Positions 22,688 to 34,705 of a DNA stretch of 64,000 nucleotides are shown piece after piece (position 1 is the stretch's first letter; every line of letters begins with the position of its first letter). Below the pieces are notes generated by a model that worked only from the letters and a program-made list of their open reading frames with translations, made no database searches and was not told the origin of the DNA. Where the stretch lies: positions 62,001 to 126,000 of the forward strand of contig JASBNA010000014.1 of assembly GCA_038087015.1 (NCBI GenBank), in the 5' to 3' direction. Both the position numbers and the translations under genes were made by a program. This stretch comes from Cerrena zonata. Taxonomy: Eukaryota; Basidiomycota; Agaricomycetes; Polyporales; Cerrenaceae.

Positions 22688-25600
22688 ATGCCTGAGAAAC
22701 TCCGTCATCCATTCGTTTCAGTAGCCGCTCAATGATCGTACTCGCTTGACCCCGCCACCTTGCTTCCGGCCAATTCATTACTGCAGCTCCCAATTTCTTG
22801 ACAGTTCCGTTCATGAATGGTACTCACCAGGACCGGATGCTCCCCCTGCTGACCCTTCGTCTCCATTCGACTTCTCTGATGATGGTGCGGACGAAGATAA
22901 CCACGATGACCACCCTGGAGACTACTCGACGCGTTTTGACGAACTCATGAGTGATACAGAGCATGCACACGAGGACAGTGACGAAGAAGGCTTCTTCTAT
23001 AGTGGGGTTGATGCCGACAATGTTCAAGGAGGTTACAAGGAGCAGTTACGGGATGTTCTGGGTCCCGACCATGAAGGTGATGATACGGAGGACTCGGAGG
23101 TCGAGGTCGAACGATCGCTTGTGCATGACGTAGAGGAGAACGAGAAGTTTGCGGCTTCATTAGACGACGAGGCTAGGGTGCGTTATCTTGTTGGTGTCCT
23201 CGTTGCTTGGCTGCTGAACATCATGTCGCCGTGCAGCATACAGGTTCACGTTCACCATCCCCGCATTCGCATCCTGCGTCACATCCCATCATTAAGGTCT
23301 CACCTTCAGCTGATATCTTGTCTCCAATGAAACGGCCATTTCTGCATCCTAGTATCTCTCGACTGCGGTCAGTCACCCCGCAGGCCTCTCGTACGCCGTC
23401 AGCTGGAAGTGTCGGCACACTGAATTCCATACGAGATGACACTGCGTTATCTCATTCTCATTCCCATCTCTCTGCCTTGTCCGCAAATACATCTACGGCA
23501 AATCTTCATGAATCTGCGGCTGCAGGACCAAGCTCCAGACCCACGGATGACCGTGAAGTCTTCAAATGGACCAGACTGAAGAATATTGAAGACCTGATTT
23601 ACGGAAGGCAGTCGTCGAAAGCTGCTTCTATTTTGGGAACCCCTTCGGTTGGATCCCCCACTGTGCTTGTATCTAATGGACTTGTCTGTGTCGGAACAGA
23701 CCTTGGAAAAATCCTGGTATTCGATTTCAAGCAGAACTTGAAATGCGTGTGTGGTGATGATTCCCGAGGTATGCTGCTTAACCGTTGCATATTGTATTGA
23801 ATGTATAACTTTATTTGCAGTTGGTCCTGTAACTGCCTTGGCACTGTCTTTCGACCACACTTACGTCGCTGCAGGCCACTCCACAGGTCACATCCAACTA
23901 TTCGACCTCAACAGACCCAAGACACCAGCCCGTTTCGTCCCACCAACCACCATGGCTGCCGGTCCTAGACGGTACACAGGAGGGTCATTTGGCTGGCTCT
24001 CGGATTGTTAGCATCGGTTTCGTAGCTGGACGTCACACAGCTATCGTCTCAGCAGACGAGACCGGTCTGGCCTTCTATCACAGCTTAGGCAAAGTTCTGT
24101 TCGTAGATGCTTCAGACAGTCTACGGATTCTTGGGAAATACCCCGACGAAGACCCTCCTAACCCTTCCGCTGGCCCTTCACTTCCTTTCAGAAGGCGGAA
24201 ACTACGCAAGGCCAACACGATATTGTCAATGGGTCCTCTACCTTTAGGCACTACCCCTCACCCTACGGATGCGTATAATCTAATAGCTCTGCTCACTCCT
24301 GTCAAACTAGTCATTGTTGGATTGAAACCTACGCCAAAGACGTGGTACCGACGACATCGAGAGACTGACGATGAACCGCGGCCAGGGTCTCGATACAAGG
24401 GTTCATTAGCGTGGTTCCCTTGCGTCATCCCCGGTCAACCAGTTGATGCTCGTCCCTCTGGAGCCAAGAAACAGAATGGGAGTGCGCATAATGTTGGGAC
24501 ATCACCTATGCTGGTTTATTCTTGGGGAAATAATATGAACCTCATACGGGTGTCCGAGACCAAGGTCGTACAGAAATCGAAGAATGCTCGAACTGGGAAG
24601 ATTGTCGAAGTCGAGGTTGGCCGGATAACGTTTGAAGAAGCTGGGAAGTGGACTGCGGATGGAGATATCCTGGCTGTTCAGTGGCTCAACGTAAATGTGA
24701 GTGTGCGTCTCAAGGAAATGCCTACATGCAAACTAACATTTATATTTTAGCAAATCATTGCACTAACCTCTTCTAGTCTCGAAGTATTCGATATTCGAGG
24801 GTTTAGATTAATTGAACATGTGGTTTTCGACGCATGGTCACTGGTTTCGCCCATTCTGAGCCACACGACCAATGGCTCTGTGTCATATTCCGAGGCTGTT
24901 ACCGAGGTGTCGCATAGTTTCCGAGTGTATAAGGGCAAGATCTTTGTCCTCGTAAGTATTTTGCGGAACAGTGACTAATGTTCTAAAACTAATTTCTCTG
25001 TTAGGGGCAACACGAACTGAGAGTGGGCACTTTGTTGACATGGGCTGACCGGATATTATCCTTCGTCGAACGAGGTGATTTCCTCAGCGCCATCGAGCTC
25101 ACTCGTTCCTACTATGTCGGTGAAGCCCCCGGAAACAGGAATGGTCTTCCAGAGGATAGAGAAGAGTATCGTATAATGGTCGGGAACAAGATTCGTGACC
25201 TGATGGTAGCTTCAGCCCGTTATGCATTCTCCGAAGACCGGCTGTACGATGAGACTCATGTCACCTCAGATGGCAGGGGTGTTGACCGTACAGATCTCTT
25301 TGAGGGTCTTGTTGTGTCGTCTGCACGCGCTTGCATTGCGTTGGATGATTATGACTTCCTATTTGAGGAGTTATATCAACATTACGAGGATAACGGGATT
25401 GCCAGGATGTTCCTTCTGCAGCTGGAGACGTTCATTCTGGATGGCAGAATACGACATGTGCCACCCCGGATTACGCAGAAACTGGTAGCTTTGCATAACG
25501 AGGATAACCAGCCTGATCTCGTCGAAAGAGTCATTTGGCATATCGATCCGGACTGCTTGGATATCAATCAAGCCATTACCCTCTGTCAACATTACAACCT

Positions 25601-27726
25601 CTACGACGCCCTTATTTATGTCTATTCTTGCGCGTTGCAAGACTACGTAGCACCCGTGGTCGAACTAATTTCGTTGATTCGCAAGGTGCAGCGGTATCGA
25701 AGAGCAAGAGCTGAAGCCTCACCAACCTCACAAGCATTTGGGGACTCACAGACCATCGAATCGGATATCGTGAACGCCTACAAGATATTCCCGTATCTTG
25801 CCAACGTGCTCACGGGCTTGTCATATCCGAATGAGGAACCCCTCTTGGAAGAAGATGCGATGCGGGCTAAAGATGACATCTACAGGTTCTTGTTCTTCGG
25901 TCGATCAGATGTGTGGCCACCTGGTGAGGGTGGAAAGCTCATATTGACCTCTGACGAGGAGCATGGGGAGGAGCCGACCTATCCATACACGCGACTACTT
26001 CTCCGCTTCGATGCCGAATCGTTCTTACATACTCTAGACATCGCATTTGAAGATTCGTACTTCAATGACGACTCCGCTGGTATGAACCGACTGGTTGTCG
26101 TCAAGATACTATTCGAGCTCCTTTCTACCCAAGGCCTTGTCTCCCTCTGAAACGACATTCGTCAACATTTTTATTGCCCGTAATGTTTCGAAGTACTACA
26201 CCTTCATCGAAATGTCGCCTAGTGAACTGCAGAGTATCCTTGTCGGGCTCGCGGATTGCTCAGACGAGAGTACTAGGGAGGATCGACAACTCGCTACGGA
26301 ATATTTATTATCGACGTATACCCCACACGACAGTCAAAACCTGATCAGGTTGTTCGAGCACGCTGGATTCTATAGGATTCTTCGCAATTGGCATCGTCGG
26401 GAACATCAATGGGTATCCCTTCTCCAAACATATGTGCAGGATCCAGATCTTCCGCCCTCTGAACTATTTCCGTCCGTGGAAGATGTCATTCAGATTACAA
26501 GTCGTAGCAATAGAGGGATATTGCCCCTCGAATTCCTCGCTGCCGTTGAGGAATCGATACCAGCACTATTGCAATTCAGCATATCCCGGACGGCACTTCT
26601 CATCGACAAACGAATACCTGACTTGCACGATCAGGTTATGGAGGTACTGGCCGAACATCCCGCTCACGACCGGCTACTATACCTACAGTCCTTATTAGGG
26701 TCGCCCCAGAAACTTGAGGAAGAGTTTGGAGACATTCCACGAAAGGATGGTCCTTCTACTCATCTCCCGGCTGAGCATATGCAGGATTATATCTCATTAC
26801 TCTGCGAACACGATCAGCCATCGGTTATCCGTGAGCTCAAGTACCTCCCCGCTGACCGTCTTAACTGGGCCCAAGTCGAACAAACCTGTGAGAATAATCA
26901 GGCTTATGACGCAGTCATATGGTCCTTGAATCACAGAGACGAACCGTCTGCTGCGCTTTCGAAGGCGGAAGAGTATCTCCAGCGTATCACCAATACCTTC
27001 TCACGACAAATTTCTGCATTTCAAGCCGATGCAGACAGCCTGGGCCGAGCATTGTCCACGATGGACAATATTGGGACCAACGCTGTTGCTGTTTGCGTCG
27101 AACGTTCACAAGGAAATTCCACGTACCAATCACAGGCAGAAGACCTTTGGTTCAAGGTCCTACATAGTCAGATCCACTCATTACATGTCATGTCTCTCAC
27201 TTCTACAGCGCAAACGGCACCAGAGGATCGAGAAGAAGCTGAAATACAACGAGGACGAGCGCTGGAAGCTCTTCGAGCATTCGTTCAGAATACGTTCAAT
27301 TCCCTCCTCTCCGTCAATTCGAGCAAAGTCGTATCCTTCCCCCGACTATTCAAACGACTCATCGATTCCGCCACAAGCGACCCCGTTTCACAAGGTGCCG
27401 TCTACAACGAATTCAGGACAATTCTCTCAGGGATGTTAGACTCTTATCGCTCCGACGGGGACCTGCTCGCTATTACCAAACACATGGTTGATTGCGATGT
27501 GTATGATGCGGTTGCGAGTTTGACTGTTGAGCGTGTACGTGGATGGGCACCGTCTCGTGGCATCTGCCTAGGCTGTAGGGAGAAGTTACATGACGATAGG
27601 CAGGTTGGTGTAACTAACTCTACTTCACATTCTCTTCGGATCGTTGTTTCACGGACAGGAGCTATATACCATGATAGATGTTTGCCTCCAGATTTTTATG
27701 CTATTCCATCTGTTATCGTACATTAA
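22688..27726 (+). CDS. VPS8: Vps8, CORVET complex subunit
   Basis: Endosomal tethering factor acting with Rab5. It ends at TAA 27724-27726 (...DFYAIPSVIVH). Order: acidic disordered N-terminus; beta-propeller region (LIYGRQSSKAASIL, LVCVGTDLGKILVFDF, VTALALSFDHTYVAAGHSTG, IVSADETGLAFYHSLGKVLF); the conserved Vps8 helical region (TWADRILSFVERGDFLSAIE); alpha-solenoid; and a C-terminal half-RING (CLGCREKL ... YHDRCLPP). Length about 1,580 residues fits. The start is unresolved: candidate ATGs at 22688 and 22732 would splice to an exon opening at 22787, and either needs one base removed from CCC 22789-22791; the next in-frame ATG is at 22948. Two internal breaks are clear: one extra base at GG 23962-23963 (TMAA then VLDGTQEGH) and one at 26133-26136 (LLSTQ then ALSPSETT). 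Conserved family text lies on both sides of each. Confidence 0.93.
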
Positions 27727-27942
27727 AAGTATCATGGTCCATACTAATACACACTAAGCTCGCTACGCATAGTCTAATCTGCTCATGAATACTCGTTGAG
27801 AATACCTGAATCGTGTAGTCTGTGCTGAAACGCTTTTGCAACATCCTCAGTTTTACGTGTATTCAAAGCTAACAGACTGGCGTTTTCTGTCTAACAGATA
27901 AAGACAGTATGATAAGTTCAAGAAAACTACAACATTGATAAG

Positions 27943-30311
27943 TTACAAAATTAGTATTACTAGCGGCCTGTCCCGAATGTTCCAACAGCAAACACATTCG
28001 AGGGAACGAAAGATCCAATGGTGCTGATTCGCCTTCCGTTTTTCAATATCTGTTATAGCCCATTCCCGTTGACTTTCTGAGGCTTGGTCAGATAATAGGT
28101 AAAACTCCGAGGCAGAGGATGAATTAATCTCATCGAGTTCCGTGTCAGTTTCACTAGGCTCCTGTATCCCATGGCTAATGACGATGTTTAGTCGGAGAGG
28201 GATTATATATGACGATGACCTTACCATTCTTGCAATGTTTCTCGACGGCACTGCTTGGGCCATGCCATCTTTTTTCAGGGCATTTGAGACAGTACCTCAA
28301 CATTGATGGACTTCTGTGTTGTTCCTCCCTAACGGCAGCTTCTAAATGAACGATCTGCTGCGCCTCTGTAGGATCTGCGGTGGTCAACAAGACTTTGAGG
28401 TGATCTTCTGACTTGACCATAATCGGATGCCGCTTAACAAAGTGTAGTATCTGGGTATAAGGATCGATTAAATTAGGAGTATCAGCAAGTACAAGTTGGT
28501 CTTCACTTACAGCAGCTCTCCACGAAAACATCAAGCGAGCAGTCTTCGGGTTGCGATTGCACGCGGGTACTTGACAACGGAGACGTATATCCTTCTTGTC
28601 CAGAACATCCGCAGTGACTAACATAGAATCTTCTCCGTAACAATGGATGATACGCTTGAACAGCTCTACTTGGAGTTTTAGTTCATCGCAGGACCAGGGA
28701 TGTCGAGAGGTTATCGAAGTAGCCATGTCGTTGTAGTCCAAATCAGTCTCCCGGTCATTCTTGTGCCGCTGCCTAGCCTTATACAAACACCAGTGAGAGA
28801 GGAGATCCCGCGTGGTTTCGGTGATGTTGTGGAAGGTTGCTTGGCAATGACAGCATACGAAGGCCTTGGAAATAGCCAGGTCAAGAACGTCGATATCATC
28901 CGGAACGTGTGTCTCCGTTGCGCTTTCGATTAGGTCGCATAATCTCTTCTTCTTTCCCTGTCTCTGGTCTATAACGAGTTCCACTATTTTCTTCCTGAAC
29001 AGAGAAGTAGCAAGAGCTGAAGGTTCACGAACATCATCAACAGATGCTAGTGGGGATTCCATGATTTCGCGAATGTCAGGGAATAAAACAATATCGCTGA
29101 CTTCTGGACACAAAAGCCCTAGGTCTTGGCGATACCAGACCATCATGGACTTCAAAACACCAATCCGGTGTTCGAGACGCTCGTATCGGACTGTTGCTAG
29201 CCTCTTGTTGGCCCATTCTTGCATGAAAGAGACAACGACGCCTTGAATATTGGTCCAAGCTGAACCGAAAATTAGCCCCAAGATTTGCAATGAATACGAA
29301 GAGTACATACATCTCTCTGTTAGTGGTCGTGCCTGTTTCACTGCATTGATCTTAAGCAAGGGGTGTGGATCCTTGATCTCCATATGTATGAGTTCATCAG
29401 CCCACCCTAGACTCTTCAATTTGTCGATGATCCTGTTAGAATATTAGCAGGCTTTGACTCGGATTAACACTGCAAGATTATTACGCTGATAATCTGGCCT
29501 CTTTGATCTGAGAGACTTCTTTCTCGCGGGATTTGAGACGTCTAGTGTACCACCTTTCACATCGTTCCGCCCACTGGGATATGCTCCAATCAGTCCATAT
29601 CGAGCAGAATAATAGGCTATACCAACTAGCATCGTCTCTTCTATGTTGCACGGATCCCAATATTTATCCATACCCTCTTTTCTCAAGGAGGTCAGCCTAA
29701 AAGTAGCATCAGAAAGTAGGACGTCAGAAAGTCAGTAGGTCCAGACAAGACATACTCAAGGTTGTAACACCTTCTACACACGCGCAACCCCAAAGACCAT
29801 AACACAATAGGGGCTTTTGGTGTTGAACAGTGCTAGACGTTGATAATCATCAACACCGACTGAATGCAGTATTGGGTGGGTGGGGTGCACATACATGACA
29901 ATATATCTGGAAACATAGGTTTGCGTAGACGGGCTCACTGACAGAAGTCGGGGCATTTTGGGAGACCCTTAATATTGCCTCGGGCGGTCTTCCAGAATCG
30001 ACGCGACTCTCGAGACATTAGCAGATTTCTAAACTCTTTTGTTGTCCGCGCAAGATTCAACAGATCATTAGGCAGTAAGTATCCAAGCACCTACGAATTT
30101 GAACATAGAATGTCAGATATGACATCATTGGGAAGTCGTACAGAGATTGTACCTCAAAAATAATGTCTAGTGGCATATTGGGGAGATCCTGTAAAGATCC
30201 TTTTTTGCGAAGACGACGAAGGCCATCATCCCTTCTAGTTCGTTTGGTTTTGGACGGTGTATCGACAGCGGGTGGCTCCACGTCCTTACGCTTTCGCGCT
30301 CGGGAACTCAT
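27943..30311 (-). CDS. F-box protein with CxxC pairs (copy B)
   Basis: Paralogue of the F-box gene at 11.1-13.6 kb, in opposite orientation. Starts at ATG 30309-30311 with a basic MSSRARKRKD segment; the F-box is SLQDLPNMPLDIIFE then VLGYLLPNDLLNLARTT after the first intron. The same paired cysteines follow the box (YCHHC and VCRRC) across an intron. The C-terminal half aligns throughout with copy A: GWADELIHMEIKDPHPLL against GWDEELNRMASEDPHPLL, and VPDDIDVLDLA against IPENIDVLDLA. One extra base in GGGG 29950-29953 must be dropped to give CPTSVSEPVYANLCFQ, which matches copy A (CPSFLSEPAYTNLCFQ). A second one-base adjustment is needed near 28226-28231, before the last exon. The stop at 27943 depends on it. 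Otherwise open, so likely a gene with sequence errors, though early decay is possible. Confidence 0.72.
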
Positions 30312-30626
30312 ATTTCACCTCAAAACCTATGCAGAGTCGCTGCCACAATTGCAATACGAAGCCACGTAGTATGCGCTTTGTGTGAGCTATCCAGAGCTTA
30401 ACGAGGATACCCTGCAGGAGCCTAGAGCAAACTCGAATATAGAAAGAAACGAGCGAGACAGACTAGCGCGCCTTTCTCGGGCTGCTATAATCATGACCGC
30501 GACCAATACGTGGCTCAACGAATTCTTTCACACCTCTGAGAACACCTTCCCCCACAAGCATTCTGGTTAATATACCCCAGTCTCGCTTCCACACGTCCCC
30601 TCATCTCCATCTCCCCCTTGGCACAG
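30312..30626. promoter_or_regulatory. Shared divergent promoter of F-box copy B and ERO1
   Basis: 315 bp between opposed starts. CCAAT at 30503-30507 directly followed by ACGTGG at 30508-30513 resembles the parts of an ER-stress element and lies about 115 bp before the ERO1 ATG. Functional role is inference. Confidence 0.4.
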
Positions 30627-32632
30627 ATGGTCCGGCGGCAAGTATATAGCGTCCTGCTATCATTCCTCCTTGGAAGCGCAACAATCGAAGCGAAGGAGCC
30701 CGAATCTTTTCTTGACAATAATCTTGTTAGGAAGGACCAAGTCCAGAATGTGCTTGAACACCAGCCTGTCAAGGTGCCCTCTTGTAAACAAGTTGTACGT
30801 CACTAACAGTAGATGTGCTCTTGGGCGTTTGGCTTACCGATCATTTCCATCAGCCTACAGGGCCGATAGAAACTACACTTTGCGACTTCGAGACTGTGGA
30901 AAGTCATAACGATGAACTGTACACCCAACTGCATGATCTTGTACAGACCCCATTCTTTAAATACTTCCGGGTCGACTTGTATCGTGAATGTCCGTTTTGG
31001 CAGGAAAACGGTCTATGTATGAATCGAGAGTGTGGCATTACTACGATCGACGAGGTGCGTATCATGGAATATTATTTCCCTCCACATATCTTATGTGCTG
31101 CTACTTTATAGAGCGAAATCCCTTCAGCATGGCGTGCCGCAGAACTTAGCAAATTGGAGCTACCGGCGGATCACGAAAGCACCACACTCCCTGGGTGTTA
31201 TTACAGGGATACCGACTTTTGTTTCCTAGACGACTTATCCGAGGGTGACTATATCGACCTAACTGCCAACCCAGAACGATTCACAGGATATACGGGTCCC
31301 TCGGCACATCGAGTATGGTCCTCAATATACGAGGAGAATTGTTTTGGGATGTCAGAGCTAGCTCTCTCGACTGCATCGAATCCTGCACCTGTTACACTAC
31401 CGGACACTATGACTGGTGTACTCAGGGCCGACGGTGCAGACAGTTCGCGGACGTGTTTGGAGAAGAGAGTCTACTACAAAATTATTTCTGGTATGTGACA
31501 AAGCAAATTCAGTTCCGAAAATGGTTTAACATTCGGTCAGGTCTGCACGCAAGTATTTCTACACATATATGTTACGACTTCTTTAATCAGACATCCGGAG
31601 AATGGGTAAGAAATTTATTTTCCTTGTTTAACGTTTCTCACAGGTTACCCATCCTAGACACCAAACCTAGAATGTTTTATTAATCGGATAGCAGCATACC
31701 CCGAACGTCTACAGTACATCTACTTCGACGTTGTTCTGCTCCTCCGTGCCGTCGCACGGATAGGACCTTACCTTTCTGCCTATGACTACTGTGGTACAGG
31801 AACGCATGAAGGCGACGACGATACGCTGAAGAAGGTGAAAGATGTGATCGACATTGCCCAAACGGTTGGTAAATTCGATGAGACTGTATTATTTAGAGGC
31901 GAGAACGCACAGGTATGCTTACCCCCGCTATTTGATTGCGAATCAATATTCATCCTTCTCGATAGATTCTCAAGGAGGAGTTCAAGCAACATTTCCGAAA
32001 TGTCACCCGTATTATGGACTGTGTTGGATGTGACAAATGTCGGTTATGGGGGAAGATCCAGACGTCTGGCCTCGGCACTGCTCTTAAGATCCTCTTCGAA
32101 CTAGATGAGAAAGCACTTGAGTAAGCTCATATTTTACTCTCATCCACCAAGTACTCCCTCTTACAAATTCGCCGCTTCCCAGCCCGCGACACAACTCCAA
32201 CCTACTCTCTCGCGCCGAAGTTGTCGCATTAGTCAACACCCTCCATCGACTTTCCGAAAGTCTATACTACGTCAATGACTTCAGAAAAATGTGGGCCGAA
32301 ACTGACAAGAATGAGGAAAACCGTCTCATTCAAGGAGCGAAGCAACTCGTCGCCGACACAGATACAGTCAAAGTAAGCTTGCGCTCACTTCAAGTCTCAC
32401 ATAGATGTTTGACTAACCCATTCTCTAGCCTCCAAGTCACTCACCTAACGCACAAGCAGACCGTCCTCCTCAAGGCCTCCTCGAAGGTCTTCAACGGTGG
32501 ATATGGGCTTGCAAGAAGGGGACGATTGAATGTGTTCGTGAGATTCTCTCAGGCTTGAGTGAATGGGTCGAGTCTGTGACGAACATTTTCAAGTTGTCGG
32601 GGAAGGAAAACGGACCTCATATGGAATTCTGA
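30627..32632 (+). CDS. ERO1: Endoplasmic reticulum oxidoreductin Ero1
   Basis: FAD-dependent thiol oxidase that re-oxidises protein disulfide isomerase in the ER lumen. ATG 30627 with a signal peptide ([20 protein letters not shown]), TGA 32630-32632; about eight exons. Domain text: [13 protein letters not shown]; the shuttle-disulfide loop ([15 protein letters not shown]); [27 protein letters not shown] joined to [10 protein letters not shown] over an intron, with [11 protein letters not shown] (FAD region); and the active-site [20 protein letters not shown] carrying the CxxCxxC. The first intron is best placed between Val-30's exon (SCKQV) and [12 protein letters not shown]. Length around 540 residues is typical. 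There is no C-terminal KDEL; yeast Ero1 has a membrane-associating tail, and the tail here ([19 protein letters not shown]) is not clearly like it. Frame intact. Confidence 0.95.
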
Positions 32633-32850
32633 GTTTGGACACGTATATTCTAATAGCATTACGGCTCGAGATCTAATTTATTTGATTCAAATCAGGGCTC
32701 TCTCTCATGAAAGAATTCTTCATGTTGCATCCTATTAACTGCTCATTCACAAATGTAGCCGTGTCTTTAGGTTATAACGGTTCCGAATAGCTCGGAACGA
32801 AACAAACTTGAAGTAATCCAAAATACTGTGGCTGGTCACCATTCGAGCTG

Positions 32851-34360
32851 ATGGACATTCCTGAGAATCACGACGAGAGCTATACAGCTATCGACGGGGT
32901 TCGGTTTGAACTTCATCTAAATGAAACACCTACCTTACCTTTACACTATTACGGTAAGAACTACCAGCTTACCACCATTCTGACTGTTATTCTCTCGATC
33001 GACGATGCCGTGAGTTTGACTCATCGTTCCTCTTCTAATATATATTGAAATTGAATTGCAGACGTTGGCCTCGAGCGCTACGTCTCGGGCGCAGCACCGC
33101 ACCCACCCAGAGCAAAGAACCGGTGTCATTTCTAGAGGAAGCAATTAAGGACCAACCTAAGGGTTTTGAACCAGATGGATCCAAAGTTTCTGATGCTCTG
33201 ATTCGACAGATCGAGTTCGACTTTCTCCAAGAAGAAAGAGCGGCGGGACGAGATATTCTCTGCGAACGATAGGCAGCGTGATGCTATCTTCGAGTCTACT
33301 CAGTCCTCACGGGAGGCGGAATTTAGAAAATTAATTGAAGATTCTTCAGAACAAACACAGTGGCATCTCCGAATTCTTGAAGCCAGAGTCTTTTCCAGTG
33401 GTCGTCATCAACGCAATACTACATATCAGCGTATTGTCGAGACAATCTCTACACAATTTTTCTTACAAATTCCGAGAAAACGAAGAAAAAGCTCTCTGCC
33501 TGGGAGTCGAACCCAGCTTTCGCGCGAGCAGACGATATGACAGGCGCGTGTACTAACCGATATACTAGCAAAGACAGTTACTTGGTATCACACAATGCAA
33601 AGCACCATAAAGGACGGTACCTATACGCTTGACTTCAATCCCATTTTCTTACAGGACAGAGTCGGAGGCGGTTTTTGTGAGATTATGTTGTCAATGTATT
33701 TAACCTCACTCTAAATCAGCTGTCGTCTATAGCTACCCAGGACCATACTCAGATGCGGTAGACTCACCTCCTCTCTGCCCAGCCCTTGGAATGATGTTCA
33801 AGATGTTTCTAATATGAGTTCACATCAGGACTGTGTGCATAGTACTTCACATTACATACAAGTAACTTGAGCTATTCAGCTAACTGGGACACCAGAGAAA
33901 AATCAGCGACATTGAAGAAAAGATACAAAGGCAGGCAACAGAAGCGTCCGAGAAACGTGAACAAATATTTACCATAGACGAGACAAAGATGATGCTGCAA
34001 TTCCAAGAGCAACAACAGGCCCACACTGACCGTTATTCCGAGATAGAACGTGAACATATGGTCAGATTTCATCAGGATCAACGAGAAAGGGCATCTCAAT
34101 TCGAAGGGAGCGAAGCGACGAGAGAGAGTACTTTCGGGGCGGGCGGGAACACAAGATTGTCGTTGTTTAACGAGGCTCAGATACGGAGAGAAACTGAGTT
34201 GGCGGGGGCACTGAAGGCGATCATAGACAAGGGTAGACGACAGGAAACCGAGAGCGAAGGTGTTTGCTGGGTGGGAGCTCTCTGTCAAAGCCGAGCTTAT
34301 AGAATTGATGGCGAGATGGAAGGAAGAATTCGTTTTAGACGAGGAGAAGAATTGCTGAGG
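32851..34360 (+). pseudogene. Damaged or mis-assembled relative of the hendecad-repeat gene at 61-64 kb
   Basis: Two blocks are homologous to the complete gene at 61258-63970. The 5' block (about 33100-33480) carries IRQIEFDFLQEERAA, then F-x10 repeats, then SSEQTQWHLRILEARVFSSG, matching IRQIEFDFLQAETVR and YSEQYRWYTHTVETLFSTN. The 3' block (about 33890-34360) carries F-x6-R-x3 repeats (FHQDQRERASQF, FEGSEATRESTF) and GWELSVKAELIELMARWK, matching GWELSIQTKFEDKIDQWK. The roughly 400 residues between them in the intact gene, and the C-terminal membrane helix, are absent. Frame breaks sit at GGG 33245-33247 and GGG 34269-34271, and the first intron joins out of phase. A tRNA-Asp gene lies between the blocks on the other strand. 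The N-terminal exon from ATG 32851 has no counterpart in the intact copy. Called a pseudogene because the centre is missing, not because of the single-base breaks. Confidence 0.65.
33492..33574 (-). tRNA. tRNA-Asp (GTC) with an 11-nt intron
   Basis: Full cloverleaf on the - strand. Acceptor stem TCTTTGC with GCAGAGA (one G-T pair), then discriminator G. D arm GTAT/GTAC with loop ATCGGTTA. Anticodon stem CGCGC/GCGCG with loop CTGTCA-C and anticodon GTC. Variable loop AAAG. T arm CTGGG/CCCAG around TTCGACT. An 11-nt intron (TATCGTCTGCT) interrupts the anticodon loop between positions 37 and 38, the standard place. Mature length 72 nt before CCA. It sits within the relic of the hendecad-repeat gene. 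Confidence 0.95.
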
Positions 34361-34705
34361 ACTCAGAGGAGCTGAGAAGGTTTCTATCCCGGCCCTATCT
34401 GATGAACATTGTTTTACCTCCAGTTGATGCAAGCGACAGTGCTGAGTAGGTTTATAGGTTTTGTATTATGTTGTCCCAATAACATGGAGAAAGAGAAAGA
34501 TTGTTGGATAAGTTTCGAAAAAAGTAGACTGGGACTGCCTGCGCGGCCACGTGAGTGACGTGATGATTTGAACATGAGGCCAACGCGAGCTTGAGTCGAA
34601 GCGGCAGTCATTGCATTTTCTCTGCACTTTCCATCTCCCCTGCGTTTCCCAAACCCTCCTCTAATGCCTCTGCGACCCCTCCTCTCAACGACCTATACCT
34701 ACTGA
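34361..34705. other. Intergenic
   Basis: 345 bp; promoter of the next membrane-protein gene. CACGTG-like text (CCACGTGAGTGACGTGATG near 34549) is present. No gene. Confidence 0.35.

Noticed and set aside
32851..34360. Calling the 33-kb hendecad locus an intact gene with sequence errors only
   Set aside because: The single-base breaks could be errors, but the missing central 400 residues and missing membrane helix cannot.
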